DNA of 64,000 bases, taken from the NCBI RefSeq assembly GCF_002209565.1, contig NZ_NJIH01000001.1, positions 278,226 to 342,225 on the forward strand, in the 5' to 3' direction. Positions 24,616 through 34,020 of the stretch are shown here, one piece after another. The notes below the pieces were generated by a model, which did no database searches, was not told the DNA's origin, and was given only the letters and a program-made list of their open reading frames with translations. The position numbers were made by a program, and so were the translations under genes. The DNA comes from Candidimonas nitroreducens. Lineage in GTDB: Bacteria; Pseudomonadota; Gammaproteobacteria; Burkholderiales; Burkholderiaceae_B. Numbering within the stretch: the stretch's first letter is position 1; each line of letters begins with the position of its first letter.

Positions 24616-25626
24616 ATGAAATCCATATTGCCTGTATTCGCGGCCGCCATGATTGCGTCGGCCTCGCTGCCGTATTCCGCATCGGCGCAGGACGCGAAAG
24701 GCGCCATCACTGTCTATAACGCCCAGCACCGCACTTTGACCAAGGCCTGGGTGGCCGAATTCACGCGTGAAACCGGCATCGAGGTCGTGCAACGCGATGG
24801 CGAAGACGATGAAATGGGGAATCAACTGGTGCAGGAAGGCGCCAAATCGCCCGCCGATGTGTTCCTGACGGAGAATTCGCCGGCCATGGTGCTGGTCGAC
24901 AACGCCAAGCTGCTGGCATCATTGCCTGCCGATGTTCTGTCCCAGGTGCCGCAAGGCATACGTCCCTCTTCCGGCCACTGGGTTCCCATCGCGGCGCGCA
25001 GCACGGTGTTCGTCTACAACAAGGGCAGGCTGGCCGACGACAAGCTGCCGAAGTCGATCATGGATCTGGCCGAGCCGCAATGGAAGGGCCGCTGGGGGGC
25101 TTCGCCGGCGGGTGCCGATTTCCAGGCCATCGTCAGCGCCCTGCTGGAACAAAAGGGCAGCCGGGCCACGCTGGAATGGCTCGAGGCCATGAAGGCCGGT
25201 GCCGTCGCCTATCGGGGCAATGGCGCAGTGCTGAAAGCCGTGAATGCCGGCCAGATCGACGGCGGGGTCATCTATCACTACTACTGGTTCGGCGACCAGG
25301 CCAAGACCGGCGAAAACAGCAATAACACCGCACTGCACTATTTCCGGCATCAAGACCCGGGCGCATTCGTGAGCCTGTCGGGCGGAGGCATTCTGGCATC
25401 CAGCAAGCACAAGGCCGAAGCGCAAGCTTTCCTGAAATGGCTGACCGGCAAAGCGGGGCAGAAAATCTTGCGCACCGGAACCTCGTACGAATATGCAGTG
25501 GGTAGCGGAGCAAGCTCCAATCCCAAGCTTGTTCCGCTCGATGAATTGCAGGCCCCGACTGTCGACCCGTCCAAGCTGAACAGCCGCGCAGTCACCGATC
25601 TGATGACCCAGGCCGGGCTGCTTTGA
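24616..25626 (+). CDS. fbpA: Ferric-iron ABC transporter substrate-binding protein
   Basis: About 336 residues. A signal peptide ([20 protein letters not shown] then SASAQ) precedes [21 protein letters not shown], the usual start of FbpA/FutA-type proteins. [13 protein letters not shown] in the C-terminal lobe contains the neighbouring tyrosines that hold ferric iron in this family. ATG at 24616 with GTGAG upstream is preferred; ATGs at 24592 and 24598 have weaker sites. It delivers iron to the permease and ATPase encoded immediately downstream, and follows the FTR1 permease in the same unit, suggesting two uptake routes under one control. Confidence 0.9.
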   Translation: MKSILPVFAAAMIASASLPYSASAQDAKGAITVYNAQHRTLTKAWVAEFTRETGIEVVQRDGEDDEMGNQLVQEGAKSPADVFLTENSPAMVLVDNAKLLASLPADVLSQVPQGIRPSSGHWVPIAARSTVFVYNKGRLADDKLPKSIMDLAEPQWKGRWGASPAGADFQAIVSALLEQKGSRATLEWLEAMKAGAVAYRGNGAVLKAVNAGQIDGGVIYHYYWFGDQAKTGENSNNTALHYFRHQDPGAFVSLSGGGILASSKHKAEAQAFLKWLTGKAGQKILRTGTSYEYAVGSGASSNPKLVPLDELQAPTVDPSKLNSRAVTDLMTQAGLL

Positions 25627-27221
25627 TCTTTGCATCGGCTTTTCGGGCGGCTCGCCGCACGGGCGCCCGAAGCCTCGTATCCGTTTCCATGCCGGAGCCC
25701 GTCCGCAGAGGGATCGGTCTGCGCTGGATGGCGTCGGCGGCCTTGCTCGTGTCCATGGCGGCGCTTCTGCCGCTGGGGTTCATCTTGTGGGCCGCCATGG
25801 CGGCCGGCTGGCCGACTGCACTGGCTCTGGTCATGCGGCCCCGCGTGGCGGAACTCTTGGCCAACACCGCAGCGCTGGTCGCCTGTACCGTGCCGCTGTG
25901 CGGCCTGCTGGCCGTTGCGCTTGCGTGGCTGACCGAACGCAGCGCTCTGCCCTTTGCCCGCGCCTGGTCGGCCTTGATAGTCGCACCTCTGGCGGTGCCG
26001 GCATTTGTACAAGGCTATGCATGGATAACGCTGTTTCCCGCCATGCATGGCCTGGCGGCCACAGTACTCGTGTCCGTCATTGCATATGTCCCGTTTCTTT
26101 ATCTTCCGGTCGCGGCAACGCTGCGCAGGCTCGACCCGGCGCTCGAAGACGTTGCGGCCTCGCTGGGACAGGCGCCATGGCGCGTTTTCCGCAGAATAGT
26201 GCTGCCGCAGCTGCGCATGGCGCTATGTGGCGGCGGGCTTTTGATCGGCCTGCACCTGCTGGCGGAATATGGGCTATTCGTGCTGATCCGCTTCGACACC
26301 TTTACTACCGCGATCATCGACCAATATCGATCCACTTATAACGGGCCCGCTGCAAGCATGCTTGCCGGTGTGCTGGCGGCCTGCTGTGTCGGCCTGCTCG
26401 GGGTCGATGCCGCGATGCGCGGCAGGCGGCGCTTTGCACGCCTCGGTTCGGGCGCCGCCCGTACCGCCCCGCGCGTCGCCCTTGGCCGACTGCATATACC
26501 CGCATTGCTCCTGTGCGGCGTTTTGGTGGCGATCAGCCTGGGGGTGCCGGTGGCGACTCTGGGGCGGTGGCTGGCCAGGGCCGGGGCCGGGGTCTGGCGA
26601 TTCGACGACATCACCTCGGCTTTTGGCCAGACGTTCTATCTCGCGGTAGCGGGAGGACTCGCGGCGATCATCGCGGCGGCGCCCATGGCGTGGCTGTCCG
26701 TGCGCGCACCGGGCCCGCTGCAACGCACCGTCGAGGGCTGCAATTACGTAAGCGGCGCGCTTCCCGGCGTGGTGATCGCACTCGCCCTGGTGTCCATCAC
26801 CGTGGGCCTGCCCATCTATCAATCGGCCATCACCGTGGTTTTTGCCTATGTGTTGTTGTTTCTGCCGCGCGCGATGCTGAGTCTGCGGGCCAGCATCGCG
26901 CAGGTTCCGGTCGAGCTCGAGCACGCGGCAGGCAGCCTGGGGCGATCGCCGGCGCGCGTGCTGTGGGCCATTACGGCGCGGCTCGCGGCGCCCGGCGCCT
27001 CATCGGGCGCCGCCCTTGTCGCGCTGGGCATCATGACGGAACTGCCCGCCACGCAGATGCTCGCACCAAACGGCACGTACACGCTCGCCACGGCGTTCTG
27101 GGCCTACAGCAGTGAAATCGATTATGCCTCCGCCGCTCCCTACGCCCTCATCATGATTCTGATGTCCATACCGCTTACCTGGCTGCTCTACATCCATTCA
27201 CATTATCTGGCCGGGCGATGA
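25623..27221 (+). CDS. fbpB: Ferric-iron ABC transporter permease
   Basis: A 532-residue permease with two homologous halves, about 12 membrane segments, as in FbpB/SfuB. Each half carries the ABC-permease EAA region: [22 protein letters not shown] and [19 protein letters not shown], separated by a loop near residue 290. The frame can start at TTG 25623, overlapping the fbpA stop by 4 bases, or at ATG 25689 ([14 protein letters not shown]). The ATG removes a 22-residue basic tail. Start choice is uncertain. It works with the neighbouring ATPase to import ferric iron. Confidence 0.9.
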   Translation: MIFASAFRAARRTGARSLVSVSMPEPVRRGIGLRWMASAALLVSMAALLPLGFILWAAMAAGWPTALALVMRPRVAELLANTAALVACTVPLCGLLAVALAWLTERSALPFARAWSALIVAPLAVPAFVQGYAWITLFPAMHGLAATVLVSVIAYVPFLYLPVAATLRRLDPALEDVAASLGQAPWRVFRRIVLPQLRMALCGGGLLIGLHLLAEYGLFVLIRFDTFTTAIIDQYRSTYNGPAASMLAGVLAACCVGLLGVDAAMRGRRRFARLGSGAARTAPRVALGRLHIPALLLCGVLVAISLGVPVATLGRWLARAGAGVWRFDDITSAFGQTFYLAVAGGLAAIIAAAPMAWLSVRAPGPLQRTVEGCNYVSGALPGVVIALALVSITVGLPIYQSAITVVFAYVLLFLPRAMLSLRASIAQVPVELEHAAGSLGRSPARVLWAITARLAAPGASSGAALVALGIMTELPATQMLAPNGTYTLATAFWAYSSEIDYASAAPYALIMILMSIPLTWLLYIHSHYLAGR

Positions 27222-28297
27222 CATTCCTGACGATAGCTGCGGTTTCCAAGCGCTACGGGCCTGTTGTGGCGCTCGATGGCGTGACGCTGCATATCGCGGC
27301 GGGCGGGCGGACTGCAGTGGTCGGCCCTTCGGGCTCGGGCAAGACCACTCTGCTGCGGCTGCTTGCGGGCTTCGACACCCCTCATTCGGGCCGCATCACC
27401 ATGGACGGGCGTGTGCTCGCCGACGGCACGTCGGCCATACCGGCCCACCGGCGCGACATCGGTGTCGTGATGCAGGACGGCGCCCTCTTCCCCCACCTGA
27501 GCGTTGCGGACAATATAGCCTTCGGCCTGTGCGAAAGCGCCTCGCGCAAAACATCCCTGGTACATGAATTGAGCGACCTAGTCGGGCTGGAACGCGCCAT
27601 GCTCGAGCGCAAGCCGGACGCGCTGTCCGGCGGCCAGCAACAACGCGTTGCCCTGGCCCGCGCGCTGGCCAGGCGCCCGAAGCTCATGCTGCTCGACGAG
27701 CCTTTCTCCGCCTTGGACACGGGCCTGCGGGCCAGCACCCGCAAGGCGGTCGCCGCACTGTTGCAATCCGCCGGGGTCACCACAGTACTCGTGACCCACG
27801 ATCAGGCCGAAGCGCTTTCGTTCGCCGACCATGTCGCGGTCATGGGCTCGGGCAGAATCCTTCAGGCAGGGCCGCCGCGCGAGCTCTACCTGCGGCCGCG
27901 GTCGGCGACGGTCGCGACATTCCTCGGCGAGGCCCTCATTTTGCCGGCTGCCCTGTCAGGCGGCAAGGCGCATTGCGCCCTGGGAGACATCGAGGCCGAC
28001 ACACCCAGCCGCGCCGGCCGCGCCGACATCATGCTGCGGCCCGAGCAAGTTTCTCTTTCCCTTCACGGGCCCGGCACAGCTTGCAGGATCCTGGACGTGG
28101 AATTCGCCGGGGCCACTTCCATCGCCACATTGGCGATAAGGGGCCTGGAAAATTCTCCGATCGCATTGCGCCAGCCAAGTGATGCGGGAATGGTCGCGGG
28201 AACCGTTGCGCGGCTGGCCGTCTCGGGGCCCGCCCACGTGCTGGAGGCAGGCGGAGGAATGCCCGCAGGCGAAGGCGGGTTGCCCGGAATCGCTTGA
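27218..28297 (+). CDS. fbpC: Ferric-iron ABC transporter ATP-binding protein
   Basis: A 359-residue ATPase overlapping fbpB by 4 bases (ATGA). Walker [21 protein letters not shown] is near residue 33, signature [15 protein letters not shown] near 137, and Walker [13 protein letters not shown] follows. A C-terminal TOBE-type domain ([13 protein letters not shown]) starts near 270, as in FbpC/PotA. It powers the importer. The protein ends in a Gly/Pro-rich tail. Last gene of the iron operon; a hairpin repeat follows at 28350-28402. Confidence 0.92.
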   Translation: MTFLTIAAVSKRYGPVVALDGVTLHIAAGGRTAVVGPSGSGKTTLLRLLAGFDTPHSGRITMDGRVLADGTSAIPAHRRDIGVVMQDGALFPHLSVADNIAFGLCESASRKTSLVHELSDLVGLERAMLERKPDALSGGQQQRVALARALARRPKLMLLDEPFSALDTGLRASTRKAVAALLQSAGVTTVLVTHDQAEALSFADHVAVMGSGRILQAGPPRELYLRPRSATVATFLGEALILPAALSGGKAHCALGDIEADTPSRAGRADIMLRPEQVSLSLHGPGTACRILDVEFAGATSIATLAIRGLENSPIALRQPSDAGMVAGTVARLAVSGPAHVLEAGGGMPAGEGGLPGIA

Positions 28298-28349
28298 GCC
28301 GGGGCCTAGTGTGCCACGGAAAGTACAATCGGATCCGACTTTCAAATGA

Positions 28350-28402
28350 CCAGGGCCTGTGCACCCTAAAAGGGGCACCTCTTTTAGAATGCACAGGCCT
28401 GG
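28350..28402. repeat. Imperfect hairpin repeat, copy 1
   Basis: Outer arms are CCAGGGCCTGTGCA (28350-28363) and TGCACAGGCCTGG (28390-28402). Inner arms are CTAAAAGGGG (28366-28375) and CCTCTTTTAG (28378-28387). The result is a long, nearly complete stem. It lies 50 bases after the iron operon and just before the thioesterase start. A related copy is at 54941-54988 and a half copy at 32922-32939; they share GCCTG, CA and TAAA(A)GG blocks. It could terminate the iron operon, but copy 2 lies between divergent genes, so a dispersed repeat is the better description. Confidence 0.6.
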
Positions 28403-28434
28403 CTACGATTATCAACGATCGAGACCGGATACGC

Positions 28435-29361
28435 ATGACAGACGCCAATTCCCAGGAACTACACCGGGTGCTGACCGCCCTGACCTTGAATCGCCAGCCG
28501 GGCTGGCATTTTCCGGGGCATTTTTTCGATGTGTCGTTCGACGAGCTGAACCCCGGGAATGCCAGCCTGAGCATATTGCCCGACAGGCACTGCGAACTGG
28601 CCGATGGCCAGTCACATATGGCGGCGCTGAGCATTCTCGCCGACCTTGCCATGAGCGCCGCCATGCGCGGGCTCACCGATTTCGCCATGCGCATGGCCAC
28701 CGTCACCATGTCCCTGCAGTTCACCGGTGCGTCGCGCCGCGGGCTGCTGCAGGCACGCGGACATTTCGACGGGTTCGTTCAGGGGCCGTCGGGGCCGCGC
28801 GACCAGGGCTTGTGCCGCGCCGAGATTCATGCCGGCAACGCGCTGGTTTGCACGGTCACGGGAAGCTTCCTGGCCATGCGCCGGCAAACCGGTGCGCCCA
28901 TGCTGCCGCGCAAGCGCGAGGAATCGGCTGCGGTCGAGGCCTTGTCGCCCGAGGCCTTGACCGAGGAAGAGCGTGTCCTGTATGAGCGCGCCCGCGAAGC
29001 CCTGAAGCCCGGGCCCGATTCGTTCATCGAACGGTTCTGGGACTTGCGGCCGCAGCGGGACGGGCAAGGAGCCACGTGCCGCCTGGATAATGGCATGCAT
29101 GTCAGCAACCGCGTCGGGCACACCCAGGGCGGCATCACTTTGGCGCTGGCCGCATTGACCGCCAATGCGGCGCTGGGCGAGCAATGGCAGTTGGCCGGTA
29201 TTTCCTCGTGGTACGTGCGGCCCGGCACAGGAACGGGGCTACAGGCTCGGGCGACAGTGATGCATCAGGGTTCGTACACTGCGGTGGTCGATGTCGACGT
29301 CACCGACGACAAGGGCGAAACCGTGCTGCGGGCGCTGAGCAATCACACAAGCCTCAGGTAA
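28435..29361 (+). CDS. Double-hotdog thioesterase-like protein
   Basis: About 308 residues from the ATG at 28435. The frame runs back to 28294 through the hairpin repeat, where coding is unlikely. Two hotdog-like halves are visible. The first centres on ELADGQSHMAALSILADLAMSAAM and the second on RVGHTQGGITLALAALTANAAL followed by SSWYVRPGTGTGLQARATVM. Both have the helix-strand pattern of PaaI/acyl-CoA thioesterase families. It probably hydrolyses or binds an acyl-CoA. No partner gene indicates the acyl group; it may be fused from two ancestral thioesterase domains. Confidence 0.75.
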   Translation: MTDANSQELHRVLTALTLNRQPGWHFPGHFFDVSFDELNPGNASLSILPDRHCELADGQSHMAALSILADLAMSAAMRGLTDFAMRMATVTMSLQFTGASRRGLLQARGHFDGFVQGPSGPRDQGLCRAEIHAGNALVCTVTGSFLAMRRQTGAPMLPRKREESAAVEALSPEALTEEERVLYERAREALKPGPDSFIERFWDLRPQRDGQGATCRLDNGMHVSNRVGHTQGGITLALAALTANAALGEQWQLAGISSWYVRPGTGTGLQARATVMHQGSYTAVVDVDVTDDKGETVLRALSNHTSLR

Positions 29362-29485
29362 GCGGCACACACATTGCCGGATGCTCGCGAGCCTGCGCCG
29401 AACCGGGCCATAGCCGACGACCCGTCGGCTATCCGTAGACGGGATTGCAAGCGCCGCAATTCGCCGCTCTCACAAAGCCCAGACA

Positions 29486-29516
29486 GGGCGGGCGGGGCAT
29501 TCCGCCCTGCCCGCCC
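29486..29516. terminator. GC-rich hairpin between convergent genes
   Basis: GGGCGGGCGGGGC (29486-29498) pairs with GCCCTGCCCGCCC (29504-29516) with one G-T wobble and a five-base loop. It lies in the gap where the thioesterase gene and hsp20 converge and may stop transcription from both sides, though neither flank has a long T-run. Confidence 0.55.
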
Positions 29517-29537
29517 CGCTGCTTATGCCGGGGCCTT

Positions 29538-29987
29538 TTACTGGATTTCCAGTATCTTGGCGCCGTCGCGGCCCGACTTCTTGGGCAGCGTCAATTCCAG
29601 CACGCCGTCGGCATACTTGGCCGTCGCGCCCGCGTCATCGATGTCGTGCGGCAGAGAGAAGGCCCGCGACTGTACGCCATAGTAGCGTTCGCGCCGCAAT
29701 ACAGCGTCGCCCTGCTTGTTTTCGTTGTCGCGGCGAGTTTCGACGCGTATCGACACCGTATTGCCTTCGACCGAGACCTTGACGTCTTCCTTCTTCGCGC
29801 CGGGGACTTCTGCAGACACCACATAGGCCTGGTCGTTCTCGTTCACGTCCAGCGTGATGCGCGGCGCGTTGGCTTCGGCCGAGGGAACGGCCAGCCGGAA
29901 GTTCCTGAACACGTCATCGAAGTCGCGCAGCGCATCGAAGCGGGCCAGATCGCCAAAGGGATTGAATCGAGTGAGATGGTTCGCCAT
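29538..29987 (-). CDS. Small heat-shock protein (Hsp20/alpha-crystallin family)
   Basis: 149 residues from the ATG at 29987, with AAAGG upstream; a longer frame to 30362 runs through promoter sequence. The N-terminal arm MANHLTRFNPFGDLARFD precedes the alpha-crystallin domain (about 45-140). RITLDVNENDQAYVVSAEVPG opens the domain and AKYADGVLELTLPK is the A-x-x-x-x-G-v-L signature; a short tail KILEIQ is the IXI-like oligomer anchor. It is an ATP-independent holdase. A sigma-32-like promoter is visible at 30062-30089, and the next genes encode another chaperone pair, so heat-shock control is plausible. Confidence 0.94.
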   Translation of the reverse strand: MANHLTRFNPFGDLARFDALRDFDDVFRNFRLAVPSAEANAPRITLDVNENDQAYVVSAEVPGAKKEDVKVSVEGNTVSIRVETRRDNENKQGDAVLRRERYYGVQSRAFSLPHDIDDAGATAKYADGVLELTLPKKSGRDGAKILEIQ

Positions 29988-30499
29988 TTTCCAACCTTTA
30001 TCCATGAAAGTTACAGGGAGCGGGCTCGGGGCCTTGCTGAGCCCTTTACGCGCCCAGGCATTGCCTGTTCGCGGCACCCGCGCCTTGCGGCAGCGAACGC
30101 GGCCGGCGTGCCGTGGCGTGTGCCACGCTGCCAGCGTGCGCGCTGCTCGCCGTTGATATCCATATGGGTGCGGCGCCGCAATAATCAAGGCCTTCGGGAT
30201 CGAGCCCTTAATGTGAAAGAAGCCTCTTTCATCCTCGGGGGTGGCCGCAACTGCCATCCTCGTTAGGCATGTGCGCGGCTGCCGCACAGTCCGGCCATCG
30301 GCGAGCCGGCACCCGTAAAGGAGTACTCGCAAACAGGCTTTCTGCCGTCCTCGCAGCGGCACTGGCCGCGGCGTGCGCCATGCCCTAGAATCAGGCCTAC
30401 GGGCGGTCGACGGCTGCGGTCTGCTTCAGGTTGAAGCCAAGGTGCCTACGCGGGCACTTCCGTGGTGGAGGCTCTCGCTGCCCATAAGGAAAAAGCGCG
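29988..30499. other. Divergent gap between hsp20 and cbpA
   Basis: No convincing gene. It carries the sigma-32-like promoter of hsp20 listed separately. No equally good heat-shock promoter was found for the plus-strand cbpA gene; AAGGAAAAAGC before its start is a reasonable ribosome-binding site. Confidence 0.4.
30162..30189 (-). promoter_or_regulatory. Sigma-32-like promoter of hsp20
   Basis: Read on the minus strand, CTTGAT (30189-30184) is followed after 14 bases by ACCCATAT (30169-30162). The heat-shock consensus is CTTGAA with CCCCATNT, so the -10 matches at seven of eight positions. The start would be near 30155, leaving a leader of about 165 bases before the ATG. Such a long leader could also hold a thermosensor, but none was recognised. 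Confidence 0.55.
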
Positions 30500-31462
30500 A
30501 TGAAATATGTCGACTATTACAAGGTTCTGGGCTTGGAGCGCGACGCCACGCAGGCCGACATCAAGAAGGCCTATCGCAAGCTGGCCCATGCCTACCATCC
30601 GGATGTCTCCAAAAAACCGGATGCCGAAGAAAAGTTCAAGGAGGTCGCCGAGGCTTACGCCACGCTGAAAGACCCTGAAAAGCGCGCCGCCTACGACGAA
30701 CTGGGCCGCCACCCGCAGGGCGAGGATTTCGTGCCCCCGGAACAATGGCAGGAACAATTCCGCCATTCGGGCGCCGATTTCTCGGATGTGGATCTGGCCG
30801 ACCTGATGGCGGCCTTCGCCGCCGCGCAGCGCTCGGCGGGCGCCGCCGGCCAGGGAAGACGCCACCAGCACGCCCCTCCCCCGCTGCGCGGCCAGGACTT
30901 CGAATTCACGCTGCCGGTCACGCTCGAGCAGGTGTATGCGGGCGCCGAGACCGAGGTCAGCCTGCAGATCCCGGAATACGATGCGCAAGGCCTGTTGCAT
31001 CAGGCCGCCAAGACGTTCCGCATCCACATTCCCAAGGGCGCGACCGACGGGCAGCGCCTGCGCCTGCCCGGCAAGGGCGGCGCGGGGCTCAATGGCGGCA
31101 AGCCCGGCGACCTGTACCTGGCAATGCGGCTGCAGCCGCACCAGCTGTATCGAGTCGACGGCAAGGATCTATATATGGATCTGCCGCTGGCGCCGTGGGA
31201 AGCCGTGCTGGGTGCCAGCGTGCGCATCCCCACGCTGGGCGGCACGGTCGAAATGAAGATTCCGCCCGGCACGGTGGCGGGCCGCAAGCTGCGCCTGGGA
31301 GGCCGCGGCCTGCCGGCGGCCTCCGGCAGCCAGGGCGATCAGTACGCCGTGGTGCGCATCGACGTGCCGCGCACGGTGTCGGACGAAGAACGCGAGCTGT
31401 ACACCCGACTGGCCTCGGTATCGGGCTACCAGCCGCGCAGCCACTTTGATGCAGGAGCATGA
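30500..31462 (+). CDS. cbpA: CbpA-type DnaJ co-chaperone
   Basis: 320 residues, like E. coli CbpA (about 306). The J-domain is at 1-70 with the HPD motif at 33-35 (AYHPDVSKK) needed to stimulate DnaK. A short Gly/His-containing linker follows (about 110-130), then two beta-sandwich substrate domains; there is no zinc-finger region, which separates it from DnaJ. It should assist DnaK under stress and bind nucleoid DNA or client proteins. The stop overlaps the modulator gene by 4 bases, so the pair is co-translated. The ATG has AAGGAAAAAGC upstream. Confidence 0.93.
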   Translation: MKYVDYYKVLGLERDATQADIKKAYRKLAHAYHPDVSKKPDAEEKFKEVAEAYATLKDPEKRAAYDELGRHPQGEDFVPPEQWQEQFRHSGADFSDVDLADLMAAFAAAQRSAGAAGQGRRHQHAPPPLRGQDFEFTLPVTLEQVYAGAETEVSLQIPEYDAQGLLHQAAKTFRIHIPKGATDGQRLRLPGKGGAGLNGGKPGDLYLAMRLQPHQLYRVDGKDLYMDLPLAPWEAVLGASVRIPTLGGTVEMKIPPGTVAGRKLRLGGRGLPAASGSQGDQYAVVRIDVPRTVSDEERELYTRLASVSGYQPRSHFDAGA

Positions 31463-31809
31463 CCATGAGCACAGACATCACCGAATGCATATGGCTGAAC
31501 GCGACGGAAATCTGCTCGCTGGATCACCTGGTAGAGGTTTCCGGGCTGGGCCGTTCCGACGTGCTGGATCTGGTCGAGGCCGGGGTGCTGGAACCTTCCA
31601 CGCATGGGCCCGACCCGCAGCAGTACCTGTTCGAGGCCAGCTGCATCGTCACCGTGCGCACGGCCCGGCGCCTGCGCGACGACTTCGAGCTGGACGCGCA
31701 CGGCCTGACGCTGGCCTTGCGCCTGCTCAAGCGCATCGAAGGCCTAGAGGCCGAACTGGTGTCGCTGCGTGCACGCTACGGTGGCGGCCCGCCGCACGGC
31801 GACCGATAA
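31459..31809 (+). CDS. cbpM: CbpM-type chaperone modulator (MerR-like)
   Basis: 116 residues beginning in the last codons of cbpA. The N-terminal helix-turn-helix-like part (about 15-75) includes [26 protein letters not shown], and a helical C-terminus ([23 protein letters not shown]) resembles CbpM. CbpM binds the CbpA J-domain and blocks its co-chaperone and DNA-binding activities. Two alternative ATGs lie within the first few codons. The product lacks an obvious DNA-recognition basic helix, in agreement with a protein-binding role. Confidence 0.85.
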   Translation: MTMSTDITECIWLNATEICSLDHLVEVSGLGRSDVLDLVEAGVLEPSTHGPDPQQYLFEASCIVTVRTARRLRDDFELDAHGLTLALRLLKRIEGLEAELVSLRARYGGGPPHGDR

Positions 31810-31846
31810 AGGCCGATACCGCCTGGGCCGGCCCGCCGCCAGGCCC

Positions 31847-32404
31847 TTACCCTTTCTCGAGCAAATCGGCCATGTCGTGGGCGTGTTCTTCTTCCATGGC
31901 CAGGATGCCCTCTATCATGCGGCGCGTGGTCGGATCCCGGTCGCCCAGGTAGGTCACGAACTGGCGGTACGAATCGACCGCGATGCGCTCGGCCACGAGG
32001 TTCTCCTTGATCATGTCGCGCAGATCCTTGCCTTCGACATATTCGGAGTGGCTGCGCGCCGTCAGGCCCTGGGGTGAAAAATCGGGCTCGCCGCCCAGTT
32101 CTATGATGCGCGCCGCGATCAGGTCGGCGTGCTGCTGCTCTTCGGCTGCATGCGTGGCGAATTCGGTTGCCACGGGCTCGGAATGGATGCCGCTGGCCAT
32201 GTACTGGTGGCGCTTGTAGCGCAGCACACAGATCAGTTCGGTGGCCAGGGATTCATTGAGCAGTCTCAATACCGTGGGCAGATCTGCGCCATAGGTTTCG
32301 GTGACGGGCCCGTTATCGGTGTTCTGGCGGGCCTTGGCCCGGATCTTCTTCACGTCTATCGAAAACTTGCCCGCAGGGCTCTGTTTTTTTACGCTGGTAG
32401 CCAT
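31847..32404 (-). CDS. Ferritin-like (bacterioferritin/Dps-type) iron-storage protein
   Basis: About 185 residues from the ATG at 32404 with AGGAGA six bases upstream; a longer frame to 32479 has no such site. A lysine-rich N-terminus precedes a four-helix bundle. Metal-ligand residues are visible as E...H in SLATELICVLRYKRHQ, EEQQHADLIAARI, then ENLVAERIAVDSY and MEEEHAHDMADLL. These are the paired ExxH motifs of a di-iron ferroxidase centre. It should oxidise and store ferrous iron or protect against peroxide. It is convergent with cbpA-cbpM, fitting the stress and iron themes of the region. Confidence 0.85.
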   Translation of the reverse strand: MATSVKKQSPAGKFSIDVKKIRAKARQNTDNGPVTETYGADLPTVLRLLNESLATELICVLRYKRHQYMASGIHSEPVATEFATHAAEEQQHADLIAARIIELGGEPDFSPQGLTARSHSEYVEGKDLRDMIKENLVAERIAVDSYRQFVTYLGDRDPTTRRMIEGILAMEEEHAHDMADLLEKG

Positions 32405-32975
32405 GCGCATCTCCTGTGTGGGTCTATAGCATCGCGAACCGACGCGGCCCGCGTCCGTATGTCCGCGCAGGCGCGGCACAGGATTATTCTGCTCTCATCC
32501 ATACTGGCAGGAGGCTCGGCGAGAAGATGTTTTTCCAACCGGAGTTTTATGTTACAAGAGGATCAAGGGTCGAACTCTCGGTGGCCGCGGAAGGTGCTGT
32601 GCACCGTAAAACCCGCGGTTCCCCACAGCCGGCGGCCTGCAGCCTGCCCGCAGCGCTTGTCCGCCTGCACGCCCACGTCTCTTGCGCCATCGCTGGCACT
32701 GACGCCGCAATGGCGCGCCGCGCGGCAGCCATACACGCCGGACGATACATGCAAGCGCAAGTGCGGGTATGCGACGGCCGCGGTTCAAAAATTAACCGAT
32801 TGAAACTATGCTGGCTGCGGGTTCGGGCTTATGTCCAAAATAGAAGGGCATGGCCGGCTTGACGCTGCGCTTCGCGCCTGCCCTGGACGCCGCATCCATC
32901 CGACTTTAAGCTCATGGCCTGGAGCCTGTTCACATCAAACAGGACACCGGGCAGCAATTCAAGGAGATAATCAAA
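32405..32975. other. Non-coding gap with a half hairpin repeat before gnd
   Basis: No gene is convincing; open frames in this stretch are arginine-rich shadows. GAGCCTGTTCACATCAAA at 32922-32939 resembles one arm of the hairpin repeats at 28350 and 54941, and CCTGTT-N7-AACAGG forms a small stem at 32925-32943. AAGGAG just before 32976 is the gnd ribosome-binding site. Confidence 0.45.
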
Positions 32976-33989
32976 ATGCAGTTAGGCATGATCGGACTGG
33001 GGCGCATGGGGCGCGACATGGTGCGCCGCCTCATGGAAAAAGGCCATCAATGCGTGGTGCATGATTCCCGCGCTCAGGCCGTCGACGAATTGCGCAGCCA
33101 GGGCGCAGCCGGCGCTACCAATATGCAGGAATTCGTCGCCGCGCTGAAGGCGCCGCGCGCCGTCTGGCTGATGGTGCCGGCCGCCGTGGTCGACGAGGTG
33201 CTGCAGTCGCTGCTGCCGCTGCTGGCCGCTGGCGACATTGTCATAGACGGCGGCAATTCCTACTACCACGACGACATCCGCCGCGCCGAACAGCTCAAGT
33301 CCAAAGGCATCCATTATGTGGACGCGGGAACCAGCGGCGGCGTATTCGGCTACGAGCGCGGCTATTGCATGATGGTGGGCGGCGAAACCGAAACCGTGCA
33401 GCACCTGGCGCCGATATTCGCCGCGCTGGCCCCGGGGGATGCGGCGGTTGCCCCCAGCCCCGGGCGGGCGGGACACGCCACCAGCGCCGAACAAGGCTAT
33501 CTGCATTGCGGCCCGCATGGCGCCGGCCATTTCGTGAAGATGGTGCACAACGGCATCGAGTACGGCATGATGGCCGCCTACGCCGAGGGGTTCAATATCC
33601 TGCACCACGCCAATGTCGGCAAGCAGGAACACCAGAACGACGCCGAGACCACGCCGCTGCGCGAACCGCAGTACTACCAATACGACTTCAACCTGGCCGA
33701 GATCGCCGAGGTCTGGCGCCGCGGCAGCGTCATCAGTTCGTGGCTGCTGGATCTTACCGCCCGGGCGCTGGACGAGGATCCGGTGCTGGATCGCTATGCC
33801 GGCAATGTGTCCGATTCCGGAGAAGGCCGCTGGACGGTCAAGGCGGCGATCGACATGGCGGTGCCCGCGCCGGTGCTCAGCACCGCGCTGTATGAACGCT
33901 TCAGCTCGCGGCACATGGGTGATTTCGCCGGCAAGGTGCTATCGGCCATGCGCCAGCAATTCGGAGGCCACGTCGAAAGAAAGAACTGA
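32976..33989 (+). CDS. gnd: 6-phosphogluconate dehydrogenase, decarboxylating, short type
   Basis: 337 residues, close to the short GntZ/YqeC-type enzymes (about 300-340) rather than the 470-residue form. Rossmann motif GLGRMG is at 6-11, the family signature DAGTSGGVFGYERGYCMMVGG near 110, and the catalytic segment GPHGAGHFVKMVHNGIEYG near 180. It oxidises 6-phosphogluconate to ribulose-5-phosphate and CO2 with NAD(P). AAGGAG precedes the ATG. It is the first gene of gnd-zwf-tal-pgi-pgm, a compact pentose-phosphate block; the following gene starts 31 bases later. Confidence 0.94.
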   Translation: MQLGMIGLGRMGRDMVRRLMEKGHQCVVHDSRAQAVDELRSQGAAGATNMQEFVAALKAPRAVWLMVPAAVVDEVLQSLLPLLAAGDIVIDGGNSYYHDDIRRAEQLKSKGIHYVDAGTSGGVFGYERGYCMMVGGETETVQHLAPIFAALAPGDAAVAPSPGRAGHATSAEQGYLHCGPHGAGHFVKMVHNGIEYGMMAAYAEGFNILHHANVGKQEHQNDAETTPLREPQYYQYDFNLAEIAEVWRRGSVISSWLLDLTARALDEDPVLDRYAGNVSDSGEGRWTVKAAIDMAVPAPVLSTALYERFSSRHMGDFAGKVLSAMRQQFGGHVERKN

Positions 33990-34020
33990 ATCGGCGCTGG
34001 CGGCAAACCCGGAGAACAAA

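Noticed and set aside
32416..32862. Open frame before gnd
   Set aside because: No motif, no ribosome-binding site, Arg/Ala-rich composition; treated as non-coding.
33613..34020. N-terminal extension of zwf
   Set aside because: It lies inside gnd in another frame; GGAGAA and the family N-terminus support the ATG at 34021.
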